Assembly: GCA_905182125.1 (NCBI GenBank)
Contig: CAJJAV010000016.1
Span: forward strand, 1 to 50,891
Direction: 5' to 3'
Source: an uncultured Candidatus Poseidoniales archaeon
Lineage (GTDB): Archaea > Thermoplasmatota > Poseidoniia > Poseidoniales > Poseidoniaceae
DNA length: 50,891 bases
Of the stretch, positions 9,910 through 19,800 are shown one piece after another. Within the stretch, counting starts at the first letter, position 1, and each line of letters begins with the position of its first letter. The notes under the pieces were generated by a model that was not told where the DNA came from, made no database searches, and was given only the letters and a program-made list of their open reading frames with translations. Made by a program: the position numbers and the translations under genes.

Positions 9910-10704
9910 TGCAACCAGAGGCAACGATTCTGGAATCACATGTGGATGGTCGACAAGGGCGAGGATCATTCCGCCGAAACCGCCACCCATCATCCGAGCA
10001 CCAAGCACCCCCGGTGTGGCTTGTAAATCTGCGACAAGGGCGTCGACCACATCATGACTGACACCGATTGTGCGCAAGGATTGATGCGATTCGTTTAGTA
10101 AAACACCAAGTTGATTCGCATCTGCTTTGAGGGCTGCTGTTACGCGATGGTTCTCTTCACGTGCATGGGTTTCAAGGGTGGCTTGAGCAATCGAGCCACC
10201 ATAATCTGTGGTACCAAGTTCTCTGCGCACGCCGGAATCCACCAGTTTGAACACCCAATTCTCTGGCAGCTGGAACGGTTTCACATCATTGGTTGAAAAA
10301 TCAATCAGCGAGGCATAACCTTCTGAACTGAACATCATGGCCATCTGATCCAGCAAGCCACAGGGCGTGTTCAGCACTTTATGTTCAATTCGTTGTGCCT
10401 CAAGGCACGCCTTCATGGGATCCATCGAACCATTAGCACACAACACGATGGCTAGGCACAAGGCTGCAGACGACGACATACCTGCACCGATTGGAATGTC
10501 ACTGTTGATCTCAAGGCGCGCTGGCCAACCACCAGCGGCTTGCCACAATTTCACGACTGTGTCTTCACCTTCATGCTTGGCGGCGGTTTTTGCCGTCAGT
10601 GTCAGACGCAGATTCGATGCAAAGGGGAGAGCAAGCCCTCCAAGGTAATCCGTGTGTTCACCGATGATGTTGATACGGGCAGGGATTGAAGCACGCCGAT
10701 GCAT
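9874..10704 (-). CDS. Galactokinase-like GHMP sugar kinase
   Basis: Predicted to phosphorylate a free sugar at C1 using ATP. Motif 1 is the galactokinase signature ARINIIGEHTDYLGG, motif 2 is GAGMSSSAA (ATP loop) and motif 3 is GGGFGGMILALVD. NTPCGLLDQMA carries the presumed catalytic Asp. At about 276 residues it is shorter than classical galactokinases (roughly 380), so it may use a sugar other than galactose. The ATG at 10702-10704 places the signature near the N-terminus; the frame also has an ATG at 10728. It follows the aminopeptidase gene by a few tens of bases on the same strand and converges on the GH1-nucleotidyltransferase fusion, its likely metabolic partner. Confidence 0.85.
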   Translation of the reverse strand: MHRRASIPARINIIGEHTDYLGGLALPFASNLRLTLTAKTAAKHEGEDTVVKLWQAAGGWPARLEINSDIPIGAGMSSSAALCLAIVLCANGSMDPMKACLEAQRIEHKVLNTPCGLLDQMAMMFSSEGYASLIDFSTNDVKPFQLPENWVFKLVDSGVRRELGTTDYGGSIAQATLETHAREENHRVTAALKADANQLGVLLNESHQSLRTIGVSHDVVDALVADLQATPGVLGARMMGGGFGGMILALVDHPHVIPESLPLVASEAGFVEEFFE

Positions 10705-10737
10705 GATCGTCACGCCCGTTGCCGTCAAAGACGCTGC

Positions 10738-12228
10738 TCACCCGTTGGTGATCAAGTGGTACATGGTGCGAACGTGGATGCCTGTTGCTCCGTTTCCAAC
10801 CATGGTGTTGGTCTTGGATCCCCAGTATGTTCCAGCGATGTCCATGTGTGCCCATGGAATCGTTTCGCCATCCTTCTCATAGTCACGGTTTGGCACGAAT
10901 TGCTTGAGGAAAGCAGCGGCTGTGTTTGCACCGCCATAGCGTCCTGCACCCAAGTTGCGAGTGTCTGCGATTTTGGAGTCGGTCATTTCCTTTTCGAAAG
11001 CAGGAAGGAGCGGCATTGGCCAAGCGAGTTCATCAACCGCGTTTCCTGCTTCATGGATGCGGGTACGGAAGTCGTCGTCGTTGGACCACAATCCGGTTGC
11101 TTCGTGACCGAGAGCCACGACGCATGCGCCGGTGAGGGTTGCAAAGTCAATGATGTATTCAGGATCAAACTCTGCTGCCTTCCAAAGTCCATCAGCAAGA
11201 ACAAGTCGTCCTTCTGCATCGGTGTTGAGCACTTCGATGGTCTTTCCAGAAAGGGTCGTGATGACGTCACCCGGACGTTGTGCGTTGGCTGCAGGCATGT
11301 TTTCTGCCATGCAGGTAATTGCAGTGACCTTGCCAGCAAACCCAGTTGCAGCGAGGGCTTGCATGGTCCCAAAGACCGTTGCAGAGCCGCCCATGTCGTA
11401 CTTCATTTCGTCCATGTTAGCGCCTGGTTTGAGTGAAATACCACCGGTGTCGAAGGTGATGCCCTTACCGACAAGCATGGGTCCACGGCCAGTCAGATCA
11501 GCATTGAGTTCAAAGATAACCATGCAAGGTTTCCTCGAGGAACCCATTCCGACAGCAACCAAACCGCCCATACCAGCTTTCACTGCTTGGTCGTAATTGA
11601 TGATGGTGACCACGACATTGTCGTAGTCCTTTGCCCATTCCCATGCTTGGTCTGCAAAGGCTTCGGGGTACATGTCATTTGGTGGCATGTTGCCTAAATC
11701 ACGGGAGAGATGGACACCGGAAGTAACACCTGAAAGGGTGAGGATGAGGGCCGAAAGTTCGGTTTCTTGACCGACATCACACGTGACACGGACGTCGAGT
11801 TCATCTTCCTTGTCTTCATCGATTGCCTTGTAGCGATCGAAGGAGTAGTCACGAAGCATCATGCCTTCTGAGAACGCAGCCATGCATTCGACTGAGGCGC
11901 CGGAGAAGCGGACGGTGAGTTCGGTACCGTGTGCCTTCTTTCGGCTGGCTACGACCGATGCACCGGCCTTGCGGTAAGCATGGACGTCTGCATCTGATTC
12001 CTTACCGAGACCAACGAGCATGGCTTTTCCACCGTCGCCGCCCATCAAGGACATGGTCGATTTTGCTTTTGATTTGAAGTCGCCATCGTTGAGAACCATG
12101 TTAATTTGGCTCTTTAGTGCGGTATGCATACCTTCTGCATGCATATCGGGAACTGATTCAGTTCCTTCAAAAAATGGCATAATAAGAGTTCCGTTGATGT
12201 TGTGTCCTGGGCTAACGCTGACCTTCAT
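10738..12228 (-). CDS. pepA: Leucyl aminopeptidase, M17 family
   Basis: A cytoplasmic dizinc aminopeptidase that removes N-terminal residues from peptides, completing protein catabolism. The family signature NTDAEGRLVLADGL is intact. Upstream metal-binding residues lie in GKGITFDTGGISLKPG, and C-terminal blocks read DFATLTGACVVALG and HMDIAGTYWG. The length, 496 residues from the ATG at 12226-12228, is typical; the frame allows an ATG at 12267 but the extra residues look random. It lies in a same-strand run with the secreted M14 carboxypeptidase and the sugar kinase. Confidence 0.95.
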   Translation of the reverse strand: MKVSVSPGHNINGTLIMPFFEGTESVPDMHAEGMHTALKSQINMVLNDGDFKSKAKSTMSLMGGDGGKAMLVGLGKESDADVHAYRKAGASVVASRKKAHGTELTVRFSGASVECMAAFSEGMMLRDYSFDRYKAIDEDKEDELDVRVTCDVGQETELSALILTLSGVTSGVHLSRDLGNMPPNDMYPEAFADQAWEWAKDYDNVVVTIINYDQAVKAGMGGLVAVGMGSSRKPCMVIFELNADLTGRGPMLVGKGITFDTGGISLKPGANMDEMKYDMGGSATVFGTMQALAATGFAGKVTAITCMAENMPAANAQRPGDVITTLSGKTIEVLNTDAEGRLVLADGLWKAAEFDPEYIIDFATLTGACVVALGHEATGLWSNDDDFRTRIHEAGNAVDELAWPMPLLPAFEKEMTDSKIADTRNLGAGRYGGANTAAAFLKQFVPNRDYEKDGETIPWAHMDIAGTYWGSKTNTMVGNGATGIHVRTMYHLITNG

Positions 12229-12302
12229 GGGTTCACCTGATTGTGCGTAGTGCTCAAAGCACTTCAATACTCGTGCGCATCAACCACACTGTAACAAGCC
12301 GG

Positions 12303-13658
12303 TCAAGCCTCATCTTTGACGTTCTCACGTTCGTTTGCCACCGCCGCAACAGCGATGAAACAGGCCATCAGAGTCAGGGGATTAAACACGCCATACCCAA
12401 TTAGGAATGAGGTCTCTTCCTGACCAGAGGATGCGATGTCAGCCCCTTCGATTGGCTCGTTGACCCAACGGGCAGATTCAACCACGCGCACTTGGTAGTT
12501 GAGATGGAAAGCGCCGTCCATGCTGAGATCCAGTTCACTGGCGTCCAATGTGATCATGCTTGTGTTGGTTGCATTGATGCCGAAATTCGAAGAGTTCCAA
12601 AGCACCTGACCTGCTGAATCAATGTATTGCAGTGTCGCATTTGCCGTCGAGGAGCGGGCAGGATTTTCCACCGTCATCGTCATGCTTTCACCGTCGAGGT
12701 TCATGCTCTTGACTTCGAGGTGAGCTCGCCATGACCACACGTTGTCGATGAGGTAGCGCATGACTGCTAATTCTTCACCAAGACGATCTGAAAGCGCCTC
12801 GACTGTGCCGAGAAGGAATTGCTCATCATCGGTTTCGAAGGTGAAGGTAGGGTAGCCCATGATGCCGTATCCATAGTCCCGGCTTGTGCCGGAATTCGGG
12901 TAGAGGCCTTCGTTGGCATTCCGGATTGGGATGTCAGAAATGTTAGCATGGACGTCGTCGCGAATAAAGTGGTAAAGTTCCCAATCGATGGGCTGGTCTG
13001 GAATGTAACCCCACGGGTGGAGCATGATCCAAACACCCGTGTGCATGGTGATGTACAGGTCTGCATCGGGGACGACGGTGTTCATGTAATTCGCATTCGC
13101 CGTTGTTTCGGCTTCACTGAACGGACCTGAACCAGGTTGAGTTTCGTCCTGCTCGTTCCAGTGGTGATCGTAATTTCGGTTGAGGTCGACCTGGTTGATG
13201 TTCCAGCGTGAATCGAGGTCGTTTCCATCTGCGTTAAGCATTATCAGAATGTGCAATTCGGTGGTGGTGAGGACGTCGATGGCTTCTTGCTCACCAGCTG
13301 CCCAGCCCTCGATGTAGAATTCTGCGACCAAAAAGGCGAGTTCGGTTCCGAGGTGCTCGTTGCCGTGATGGCCTCCATCGATGTAGACGATGTCCTTGGC
13401 CGTTCCATCGGGTTTGGTATCGTTGCTCCAGTCGGAGATTCGAACGACCCAGAGGTTTTTCCCAAGTTCGGTTTGTCCGGCGATGGTCAAGTCGACAATG
13501 TCGGGATGGTCGTCTGCCCAAGCGTTGACGTCAACGGTAAGTGTGGCATAGGTGTGGTACCAATGCTCCTGCACAAGATCTGGTTGTTGTGCGGTCGCTG
13601 TTGGAGCAAATACGCCCAGCATCAACAATCCAAGTAGGAGCGCCGCTTTCCCTCGCAT
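12303..13658 (-). CDS. Secreted, membrane-anchored zinc carboxypeptidase, M14 family
   Basis: Likely trims C-terminal residues from peptides outside the cell. It starts with a clear signal peptide (MRGKAALLLGLLMLG, cleavage after TATA). The M14 zinc site is GGHHGNEH, with its HxxE pattern; the arginine/asparagine substrate motif is DLNRNYDHHW, a later zinc His is in MHTG, and the general-base Glu is probably in TFTFETDD. A beta domain follows, then a C-terminal hydrophobic helix (PLTLMACFIAVAAVA) and a short charged tail. This topology matches the other exported proteins of the window. Start at ATG 13656-13658. Confidence 0.93.
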   Translation of the reverse strand: MRGKAALLLGLLMLGVFAPTATAQQPDLVQEHWYHTYATLTVDVNAWADDHPDIVDLTIAGQTELGKNLWVVRISDWSNDTKPDGTAKDIVYIDGGHHGNEHLGTELAFLVAEFYIEGWAAGEQEAIDVLTTTELHILIMLNADGNDLDSRWNINQVDLNRNYDHHWNEQDETQPGSGPFSEAETTANANYMNTVVPDADLYITMHTGVWIMLHPWGYIPDQPIDWELYHFIRDDVHANISDIPIRNANEGLYPNSGTSRDYGYGIMGYPTFTFETDDEQFLLGTVEALSDRLGEELAVMRYLIDNVWSWRAHLEVKSMNLDGESMTMTVENPARSSTANATLQYIDSAGQVLWNSSNFGINATNTSMITLDASELDLSMDGAFHLNYQVRVVESARWVNEPIEGADIASSGQEETSFLIGYGVFNPLTLMACFIAVAAVANERENVKDEA

Positions 13659-13699
13659 GCTTTCTCCTCACAGGTGTAAGCCAAAAACGCTTGGTTGCT

Positions 13700-14134
13700 T
13701 CACCAATCCGAGGTGAAGGCGTTCGGATTGACCACCTTCTCTGATTCTCGGGTCCAAATTGTGCCAACTGGACTGAGAGCGTTGCTGCCACCGTAGATGT
13801 CAGCAAATGGATCGATTTCTTCGGGCTCGAGGTTGCGTTGCATGTATGCTTCGACGCGTTCACGGAGGTCTGGCTTAAATTTCCAATAGTGGATTCGCCA
13901 CTCACGACCGTCCCAGAGGGTGGTTTCCTCTGATTCAGTGGTCAAAAGATCGTAATCTTGGAACATGTAAAACAGGTTCCTGTCGGTTGGCTCGAGAGCG
14001 TTATCGATGATGCGGTTGTAAAAACCAAAGAACCCAAGTGCGTGCTCAGCCATACCCTGTGCAACTTCAGCATCCATGTCCAAATCGATGTGTTGTTGAA
14101 TGGCTTTTGTGAGTTGTGCAAGTGTCATTGTCAT
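13700..14134 (-). CDS. Conserved small protein of unknown function
   Basis: About 144 residues from the ATG at 14132-14134; the frame extends to 14164. It is helical, acidic and cytoplasmic, with no signal or membrane segment. The core reads ALGFFGFYNRIIDNALEP, then RNLFYMFQDYDLLTTE and REWRIHYWKF. This resembles from memory an archaeal family of unknown function (DUF6015-like), whose members share a 'FGFxxRIIDNxLEPxDR' block and a 'DGREWRIHYW' block. No catalytic motif is evident. It sits upstream of the M14 carboxypeptidase on the same strand and is divergent from agmatinase. Confidence 0.75.
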   Translation of the reverse strand: MTMTLAQLTKAIQQHIDLDMDAEVAQGMAEHALGFFGFYNRIIDNALEPTDRNLFYMFQDYDLLTTESEETTLWDGREWRIHYWKFKPDLRERVEAYMQRNLEPEEIDPFADIYGGSNALSPVGTIWTRESEKVVNPNAFTSDW

Positions 14135-14355
14135 ATCTTCACCTCGCCGAGGGGAAAGCCGCACGGGTGCGCAACTTCCTCCGTAGACACTCTATTGTAT
14201 TGTCCTCCGACCCATATAGACTCATCGGCGGAAATCGATGAAAATCGCCCTGAGCCGGCGAAATTTGCTTTCCAAGACGTAAGTGAGAACATCCAAAACG
14301 CGCCCGGGGAGCGTCGGATTGACCCCCTCTGCATTCTCTTTCAACCCCCAGTTGG

Positions 14356-14361
14356 TATAAA
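14356..14361 (+). promoter_or_regulatory. Putative TATA box for the polyamine operon
   Basis: TATAAA lies about 50 bases upstream of the agmatinase GTG start. Archaeal transcription starts about 25 bases after the TATA box, which would give a 5' leader of about 25 bases. Confidence 0.45.
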
Positions 14362-14407
14362 CAACACTCAACAACAGACTCAAGAAGACAACCCATGAGC
14401 CCATGGT

Positions 14408-15427
14408 GTGAGCGACACCTATGTTGAAGGCAATTTTCTAGGTCTCCCTGAGTCTGGGGAAGCCATCGATGTTGTTGTGCTTCCGCTCCCATACGAATTG
14501 ACAACATCCTACGGACAAGGGACGGCAGAGGGCCCTGCTGCTTGCCTTGCTGCAAGCGGTCAAGTCGAATTGTTCGACGAGCAACTCGGCCAAGACCTTC
14601 CCGCAGGTGCATCCATTCACACCGCTCCAGCCTGGGAAGGCCATGGCGCAACCCTTCGTCTGCAACTCGACGAACTGGCTTCGCACCTCGCACCATGGTG
14701 CACCGGTGACGTGTTTCCAATCGCCCTTGGTGGTGAACATGGGATCCTTCCACCGTTGATGTGGGCGTTGAAGGGTCATCCAAGCATCGAAGGAGACCTC
14801 TCGAAGTTAACCATTGTTCAAATCGACGCTCATGCCGATCTTCGTAGTGAATTGAATGGCGAGGTCTTCTCTCATGCATGCGCCGCTGGTCGTGCGCTTG
14901 ACATGGGCGTGGGGCGTCTGCTCCAAGTCGGCATACGAGCCTTCAGTCATGAAGAAGCAAAATGGATCAGTACGGATGAACGAATCACGACCTTCTTCGC
15001 CCGCGACACTCAATCCCCGATCACCGGCAAAGATTCGTGGCAAGCATGGCTGTCTGAGTTGGCCTCACTGACAGGTCCTGTTCATCTGACCATCGATATC
15101 GATGGCCTTGATTCAAGCCTCGTTCCCGCAACTGGAACGCCCGTCCCTGGTGGCCTTTCGTATTGGCAAGCAGTGGAAACAATCGAAGCTGTGTTCAATG
15201 CTCCAAATGCAACAGTGATCAGTGCAGATGTGAATGAGATCGCCACCAATGACCATTCACCTGTCACGGAGTTCACTGCTGCTATGCTGATGACAAAAAC
15301 GGTCGCAAGCCATCTCAAGGCGCGTGAAGACGGTCGTTGGGAAGCAACCTCGAAAGCCAAAGGAATCGAGCGGGCTGAGATTGAATGCACCTACTTCACA
15401 TCGCTAACCAAACTCGCAGAGCGATAA
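14408..15427 (+). CDS. speB: Agmatinase / ureohydrolase
   Basis: Hydrolyses agmatine (or aminopropylagmatine) to a polyamine and urea with a dimanganese centre. Ureohydrolase metal motifs are all present: GGEHG, DAHADLR and DIDGLDSS, followed by SADVNE. Length 339 is slightly long for the family. The start must be GTG 14408-14410, because nearby ATGs are in other frames and soon meet stops. It heads a three-gene operon with AdoMet decarboxylase and a deoxyhypusine-synthase-like enzyme, which fits a spermidine route. In some archaea the real substrate of such enzymes is N1-aminopropylagmatine; the sequence does not decide this. Confidence 0.92.
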   Translation: MSDTYVEGNFLGLPESGEAIDVVVLPLPYELTTSYGQGTAEGPAACLAASGQVELFDEQLGQDLPAGASIHTAPAWEGHGATLRLQLDELASHLAPWCTGDVFPIALGGEHGILPPLMWALKGHPSIEGDLSKLTIVQIDAHADLRSELNGEVFSHACAAGRALDMGVGRLLQVGIRAFSHEEAKWISTDERITTFFARDTQSPITGKDSWQAWLSELASLTGPVHLTIDIDGLDSSLVPATGTPVPGGLSYWQAVETIEAVFNAPNATVISADVNEIATNDHSPVTEFTAAMLMTKTVASHLKAREDGRWEATSKAKGIERAEIECTYFTSLTKLAER

Positions 15428-15472
15428 TATCAAAATTCAAAGCGCTACGCCTAAAATAATTCAGGGAGGGAT

Positions 15473-15865
15473 ATGATGAACGAACACACGGCACATGGGA
15501 CACATATTTTCCTCGACTTCACCGGCTATGAACCTCAGATTGAGGACGATGGAAAGTGGATGCTAAATGTGCTCGAACAGGCCGTTGAGCAAAGCGATGC
15601 ACGAAATGTTCACGCCCATGTTGTCCAATTTGATGGCACCGTTTCACCGGCTGGTTTTGCTGCTGTTGTCTTGCTCGACGAAAGCCATGTATCGGCCCAC
15701 TGCTACTCTGAAAAAGGGTGGCTAGCCGTTGATTGTTTCACCTGCGGAGGCAGCGACCCGAGCGTGATTGCTGATTTCATTCAATCACAATTGGAGGCAT
15801 CGATGCCGAACCTAAAACTCGAGCGTCGCTCGGTACAAGATCGGTTTTTGCACAAGGAGGCATGA
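15473..15865 (+). CDS. speD: S-adenosylmethionine decarboxylase proenzyme (pyruvoyl type)
   Basis: Makes decarboxylated AdoMet, the aminopropyl donor for spermidine. The self-cleavage site is Glu70-Ser71 in LLDESHVS, Ser71 becoming the pyruvoyl group. His76 and Cys91 sit +5 and +20 from that Ser, exactly where the small prokaryotic enzymes have their processing His and catalytic Cys. Length 130 is right for the class 1B subunit. A GGGAGG Shine-Dalgarno precedes the ATG. Its stop overlaps the start of the downstream gene by four bases (ATGA), so translation is coupled. Confidence 0.95.
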   Translation: MMNEHTAHGTHIFLDFTGYEPQIEDDGKWMLNVLEQAVEQSDARNVHAHVVQFDGTVSPAGFAAVVLLDESHVSAHCYSEKGWLAVDCFTCGGSDPSVIADFIQSQLEASMPNLKLERRSVQDRFLHKEA

Positions 15866-16824
15866 TGATGTCAATCCGTGCCTTTGTCGATGAACACTAC
15901 CGTCACTTCAATGCCGGTGCACTCGCAGCAACTGCGCGTTCACTCACTGATTTTTTGGACAATGGGGGTCGGCTCTTCGTCACCCTTGCTGGTGCCATGA
16001 GCACCGCAGAATTAGGTCGGAGCCTTGCCCCGATGATTCGAGCAGGCCACATCGCTGGTATCTCATGCACAGGGGCGAACCTCGAGGAGGATGTGTTCAA
16101 CCTCGTCGCCCATGCCTCCTATGAGCGCATCGAAGATTGGCGAAGCCTCTCTGCTCACGATGATGCTGCTTTGCTTCAACGGAACATGAACCGAGTCACC
16201 GATACCTGCATTCCTGAAGAGAAGGCTTTCCGTAAAGTCGAGCATCACATGCTTTCCCGATGGCAAAAAGCTGGCGCTGCAAAAGAGTCTCATTTACCTC
16301 ATGCCTACTTCTACGACATGTTGCAGTCAGGCGTTCTTGAAGACGATTATGAAGCCGACCCTCAGGCGTCATGGTTGCTGGCTGCTGCTGAGGTTGACCT
16401 GCCTTTATTCGTCCCTGGCTGGGAAGATTCCACGATGGGGAACATCTTCGCTGCACGTTCAATTGAAGCCAAGGTGGAGGTTTCAACCATCAAGAGCGGG
16501 GTTGCTTACATGATCGCCTTAGCCGAATGGTATCAAGAAGCCTCCACACCGCTTGCCTTCTTACAAATCGGTGGCGGTATTGCGGGGGATTTCCCGATAT
16601 GCGTGGTTCCAATGCTCAACCAAGACCTCGAACGTGATGCCCCTTTGTGGTCATGGTTCGCTCAAATCAGCGAATCATCGCCCTCCTATGGCGGCTACTC
16701 CGGGGCACCACCAAACGAAAAAATCACGTGGGGGAAACTTTCTGTTGAAACGCCTAAATTCGTCATCGAAAGCGATGCGAGCATCGTCGCTCCGTTGCTG
16801 TTTGGCTATGTCTTGAACCTGTAA
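15862..16824 (+). CDS. Deoxyhypusine-synthase-like protein lacking the canonical active-site lysine
   Basis: A Rossmann-fold DHS-family protein of 320 residues with the N-terminal block TLAGAMSTAELG and the central blocks SCTGANLEEDVFN and PGWEDSTMGNIFA. True DHS enzymes carry a catalytic Lys in GGGxxKxx; here the segment reads QIGGGIAGDFPICVVP and has no lysine. The sequence resembles, from memory, the bacterial (Bacteroidetes) DHS-like group that sits next to agmatinase. It may therefore make a polyamine such as a homospermidine-like product, rather than deoxyhypusine on aIF5A. Three consecutive ATGs (15862, 15865, 15868) follow a strong AAGGAGG, so the exact start is ambiguous by two codons. 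Last gene of the polyamine operon. Confidence 0.88.
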   Translation: MMMSIRAFVDEHYRHFNAGALAATARSLTDFLDNGGRLFVTLAGAMSTAELGRSLAPMIRAGHIAGISCTGANLEEDVFNLVAHASYERIEDWRSLSAHDDAALLQRNMNRVTDTCIPEEKAFRKVEHHMLSRWQKAGAAKESHLPHAYFYDMLQSGVLEDDYEADPQASWLLAAAEVDLPLFVPGWEDSTMGNIFAARSIEAKVEVSTIKSGVAYMIALAEWYQEASTPLAFLQIGGGIAGDFPICVVPMLNQDLERDAPLWSWFAQISESSPSYGGYSGAPPNEKITWGKLSVETPKFVIESDASIVAPLLFGYVLNL

Positions 16825-16879
16825 ATTGAAGGCACGAACAACCACAAGTGTTGAAAGGGAGTGCGCCCTAACTATTTCC

Positions 16880-19800
16880 ATGAATATCGAGCCACGAACC
16901 CGCGCCTTCGTGCTGTGCTTGATGCTGGTGCTTCCTCTTATGGCAAGCGCACACGCTGAAGGGCAACCTTCTGCTCCAAGCATCACGACCTCGTGGACCG
17001 ATGATGGCGCCTCTGGCGTCCGACATGCCTACACCCTCACCTTTGCCAACGATGATGCATACGAAATCAACGTTGATCTCAACCATGCAAGGGACGGCCA
17101 GGTCTTGACCTATGAGACCTTCACCACATGGTCGGTCAGCGAAGATGCTCGCATTGCCGATATCGAATTCAATACAACATTGTCTTGGGGCGATGAAATC
17201 GAAGTAACCGTCGACGTCATCGGCTGGAATGGCGAAACACTTGCTGAACCAACCTCAACATCTCGAAGCCTCACAGTGGGCACATGGAATCAGCCAATGG
17301 CTGACCATGAAGTGATGACTGCGACGACATGGGAACTCAATCAAACCTATCAAAATGAAGACGGGGACCAGGCCTTTGCCTTGTCATTTGTTGGACAGGG
17401 ATGGCAAGAGCGTGTCGGTCTCGCTCTCAATTCTTGGGAACTCGGAAACGGCAGCCTCGTCTCCACTGAAACAACCAATGATAGCGAAACAACGCTCAAT
17501 TTGGTCTTGAATTCAATTTGGAAAAATGAAACCAGCGTCAGCGGATTGCTGACCTCGCAGGTGTTTGATGCACGAGGAGCTGGTACCTTGTTGATCATGA
17601 CCGATGATGGTGAGGCTACAACGATCATCATGGCCAATGTATCCGATGGACGGTTCAATCGAACCATGATCGATGGCAACATTTCTGAACGGGTCAACCT
17701 CGAAGCCTCCGGAGAATTGAACATCAGTTCTGACAACGATGATGGAGAACTCTCAATCGTAGGGGAAATCAGCGTGTTGTACCTCGAGACATTGGATGTA
17801 AACGGCGTACGAACACTTGATCACACACAATTCGAAGCACTGGCCAAGATGCTGCTGATCGATGATGAAACGCGTTTAGACATCGACTTGGACGGCCTCA
17901 CCACCCTTGAACGGTGGGAAGATGGCGTTCGAGTGGATCACAAAGAAGAGTTGACCGGCAGCGGAACCTTCGGGTTTGGCGAGTCTGATGAAAACTCAAG
18001 CATTCAAATCAACGGCACCATTCTTGACTTTCACACGTTGATTGAAGATGGCATCACTCTGATTGATGACATCCACGTCGACGGTGTCATCACCGGCGAT
18101 GCACAGGGGAGTTTTGGCGTTGTGCGCACCATTGAGGAAACGGGTGAACAAGCAAATGCAACGGGTCAAGTGTTCCTCGTCAACGTCATCCATGACGAAA
18201 GTTGGTTCAACCTCACGGGCTTTAACGGTGGTAATTTCTTCGATGGGGAAGGCATCGGTGCATCCCACAATGAAACATGGGATTACCAAGTCGTCCAGTC
18301 CGATTGGGAAAACCGTACGGTCCGCATTGTATGGGAAGAAACGGGTTCTGATGCTTCAAGCGGTGATGAAAAGCCTGCTCGCAGCCCTATTGAAAGGAAC
18401 GCAACACAACCGGAAGCGCAGGAGATTCTTGGAAACATCACCATCGTCAGGGAAACCGGACTGATGCCGATTCCGATGGTTGCCCACGACGTGGTTCACC
18501 TCGCTGGTGAAGACGGGCTTGAATTGACCGTCGAAGCGTTCGCCACTGGCATCGACCCACGGGACGGGTTCAATCTGTCTGTGATTCACTGGCAGGGCGT
18601 GTACGGTGATTCCAGCGGCATTGCCAACGGATCAATTGTCAACCAAGGACCGTTGATGGGCTTGGTCTCAAGTGTGGTACGAAGCTTGGAACTGCCGTTT
18701 GGAGAAGAAAACGATACGGCTCTCTTCACTGAATCGCAAATGGTCGAGCGTATTCTTGCCCCTTCGATCATCACCGCTGAAAACAATTCTGCACCCGTTC
18801 TGCTCGAACTGGGTCTGACGGAAGGTGTCGTCACTGGAGAAGGTGGAAGCACTGGTACGCTTGTCGCCCACATCACCGATGCAGAATTCAACATCGATAC
18901 CGTCACCGTTGATCTCACACCACTTGGCGGCGATGTTGTCACCTTGAACGATCGTGGCCTTGACGGCGACACGGCCATCGGTGATGACCGATACACAACC
19001 CGACACATCGTGAAAGGGTTGCAGGTTGGAAACGTGACACTCAACGTCACCGCAACCGATCGATTTGGCTCAGTTATGACCGGTCAGGGGATTGTCGAAG
19101 TGGTCAATCAAGGGCCAAGGCTCACTTCGGTTGATCTCCTTCCAGACCGAGGACCGCGTGGAACAACGATGATCATCAATGTTCAGGCCTATGACGGTCA
19201 CGGCGTCGAGGCGGTTCAAATCGACATGCGAGGCAAGGGGGGCATGCTTGTCGACTTGGTTCCAACCAATGGCATTTGGGCTGGTAATTTTTCAATCCCT
19301 GAAAGTATGGCACCCGGAGATCACACGCTGGATTTCATCCTCATCGACACACTGGGTCGTAAAAACACCGTAAATGCGTGGCATGGTATGGCAGCGAATG
19401 CATCACACATAGCCCTCTATGGCAATCATTACGTTCCTGATGATGTCATGAACCTCGTGACAATCACAGTGTTCAACACCCCACCAACCATTCTCGCTCC
19501 AACAAACCTAGCCCTGACCAAAACTGATTCCAGCACCACTGAATTACTTGAAATCGAGATCTATGACAGCGATGGTGTGGCGGTCGCTCAAGCCAACCTT
19601 GGCGTCTTTACTCCTCTCGGCACTCGAAGCACCTGGGTGGCCATGAACGATGAAGGCCGAGATGGTGATCGCCTTGCTGGCGATGGCATTTACACCGTGC
19701 AAATGAGCGTTCGGGCAAGCATTCCACTCGGTACACATGAAATCCTCGTGCAAGCGGCAGATCCATACGGTGAGGCAACCGGATACACTTCGATTGGTGT

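Noticed and set aside
10699-11436. 245-residue plus-strand frame
   Set aside because: Antisense to the aminopeptidase, which has its full signature; the plus-strand product shows no recognisable protein character.
14139-14879. 246-residue minus-strand frame across the agmatinase start
   Set aside because: Low-complexity Arg/His-rich sequence antisense to agmatinase, whose metal motifs are intact.
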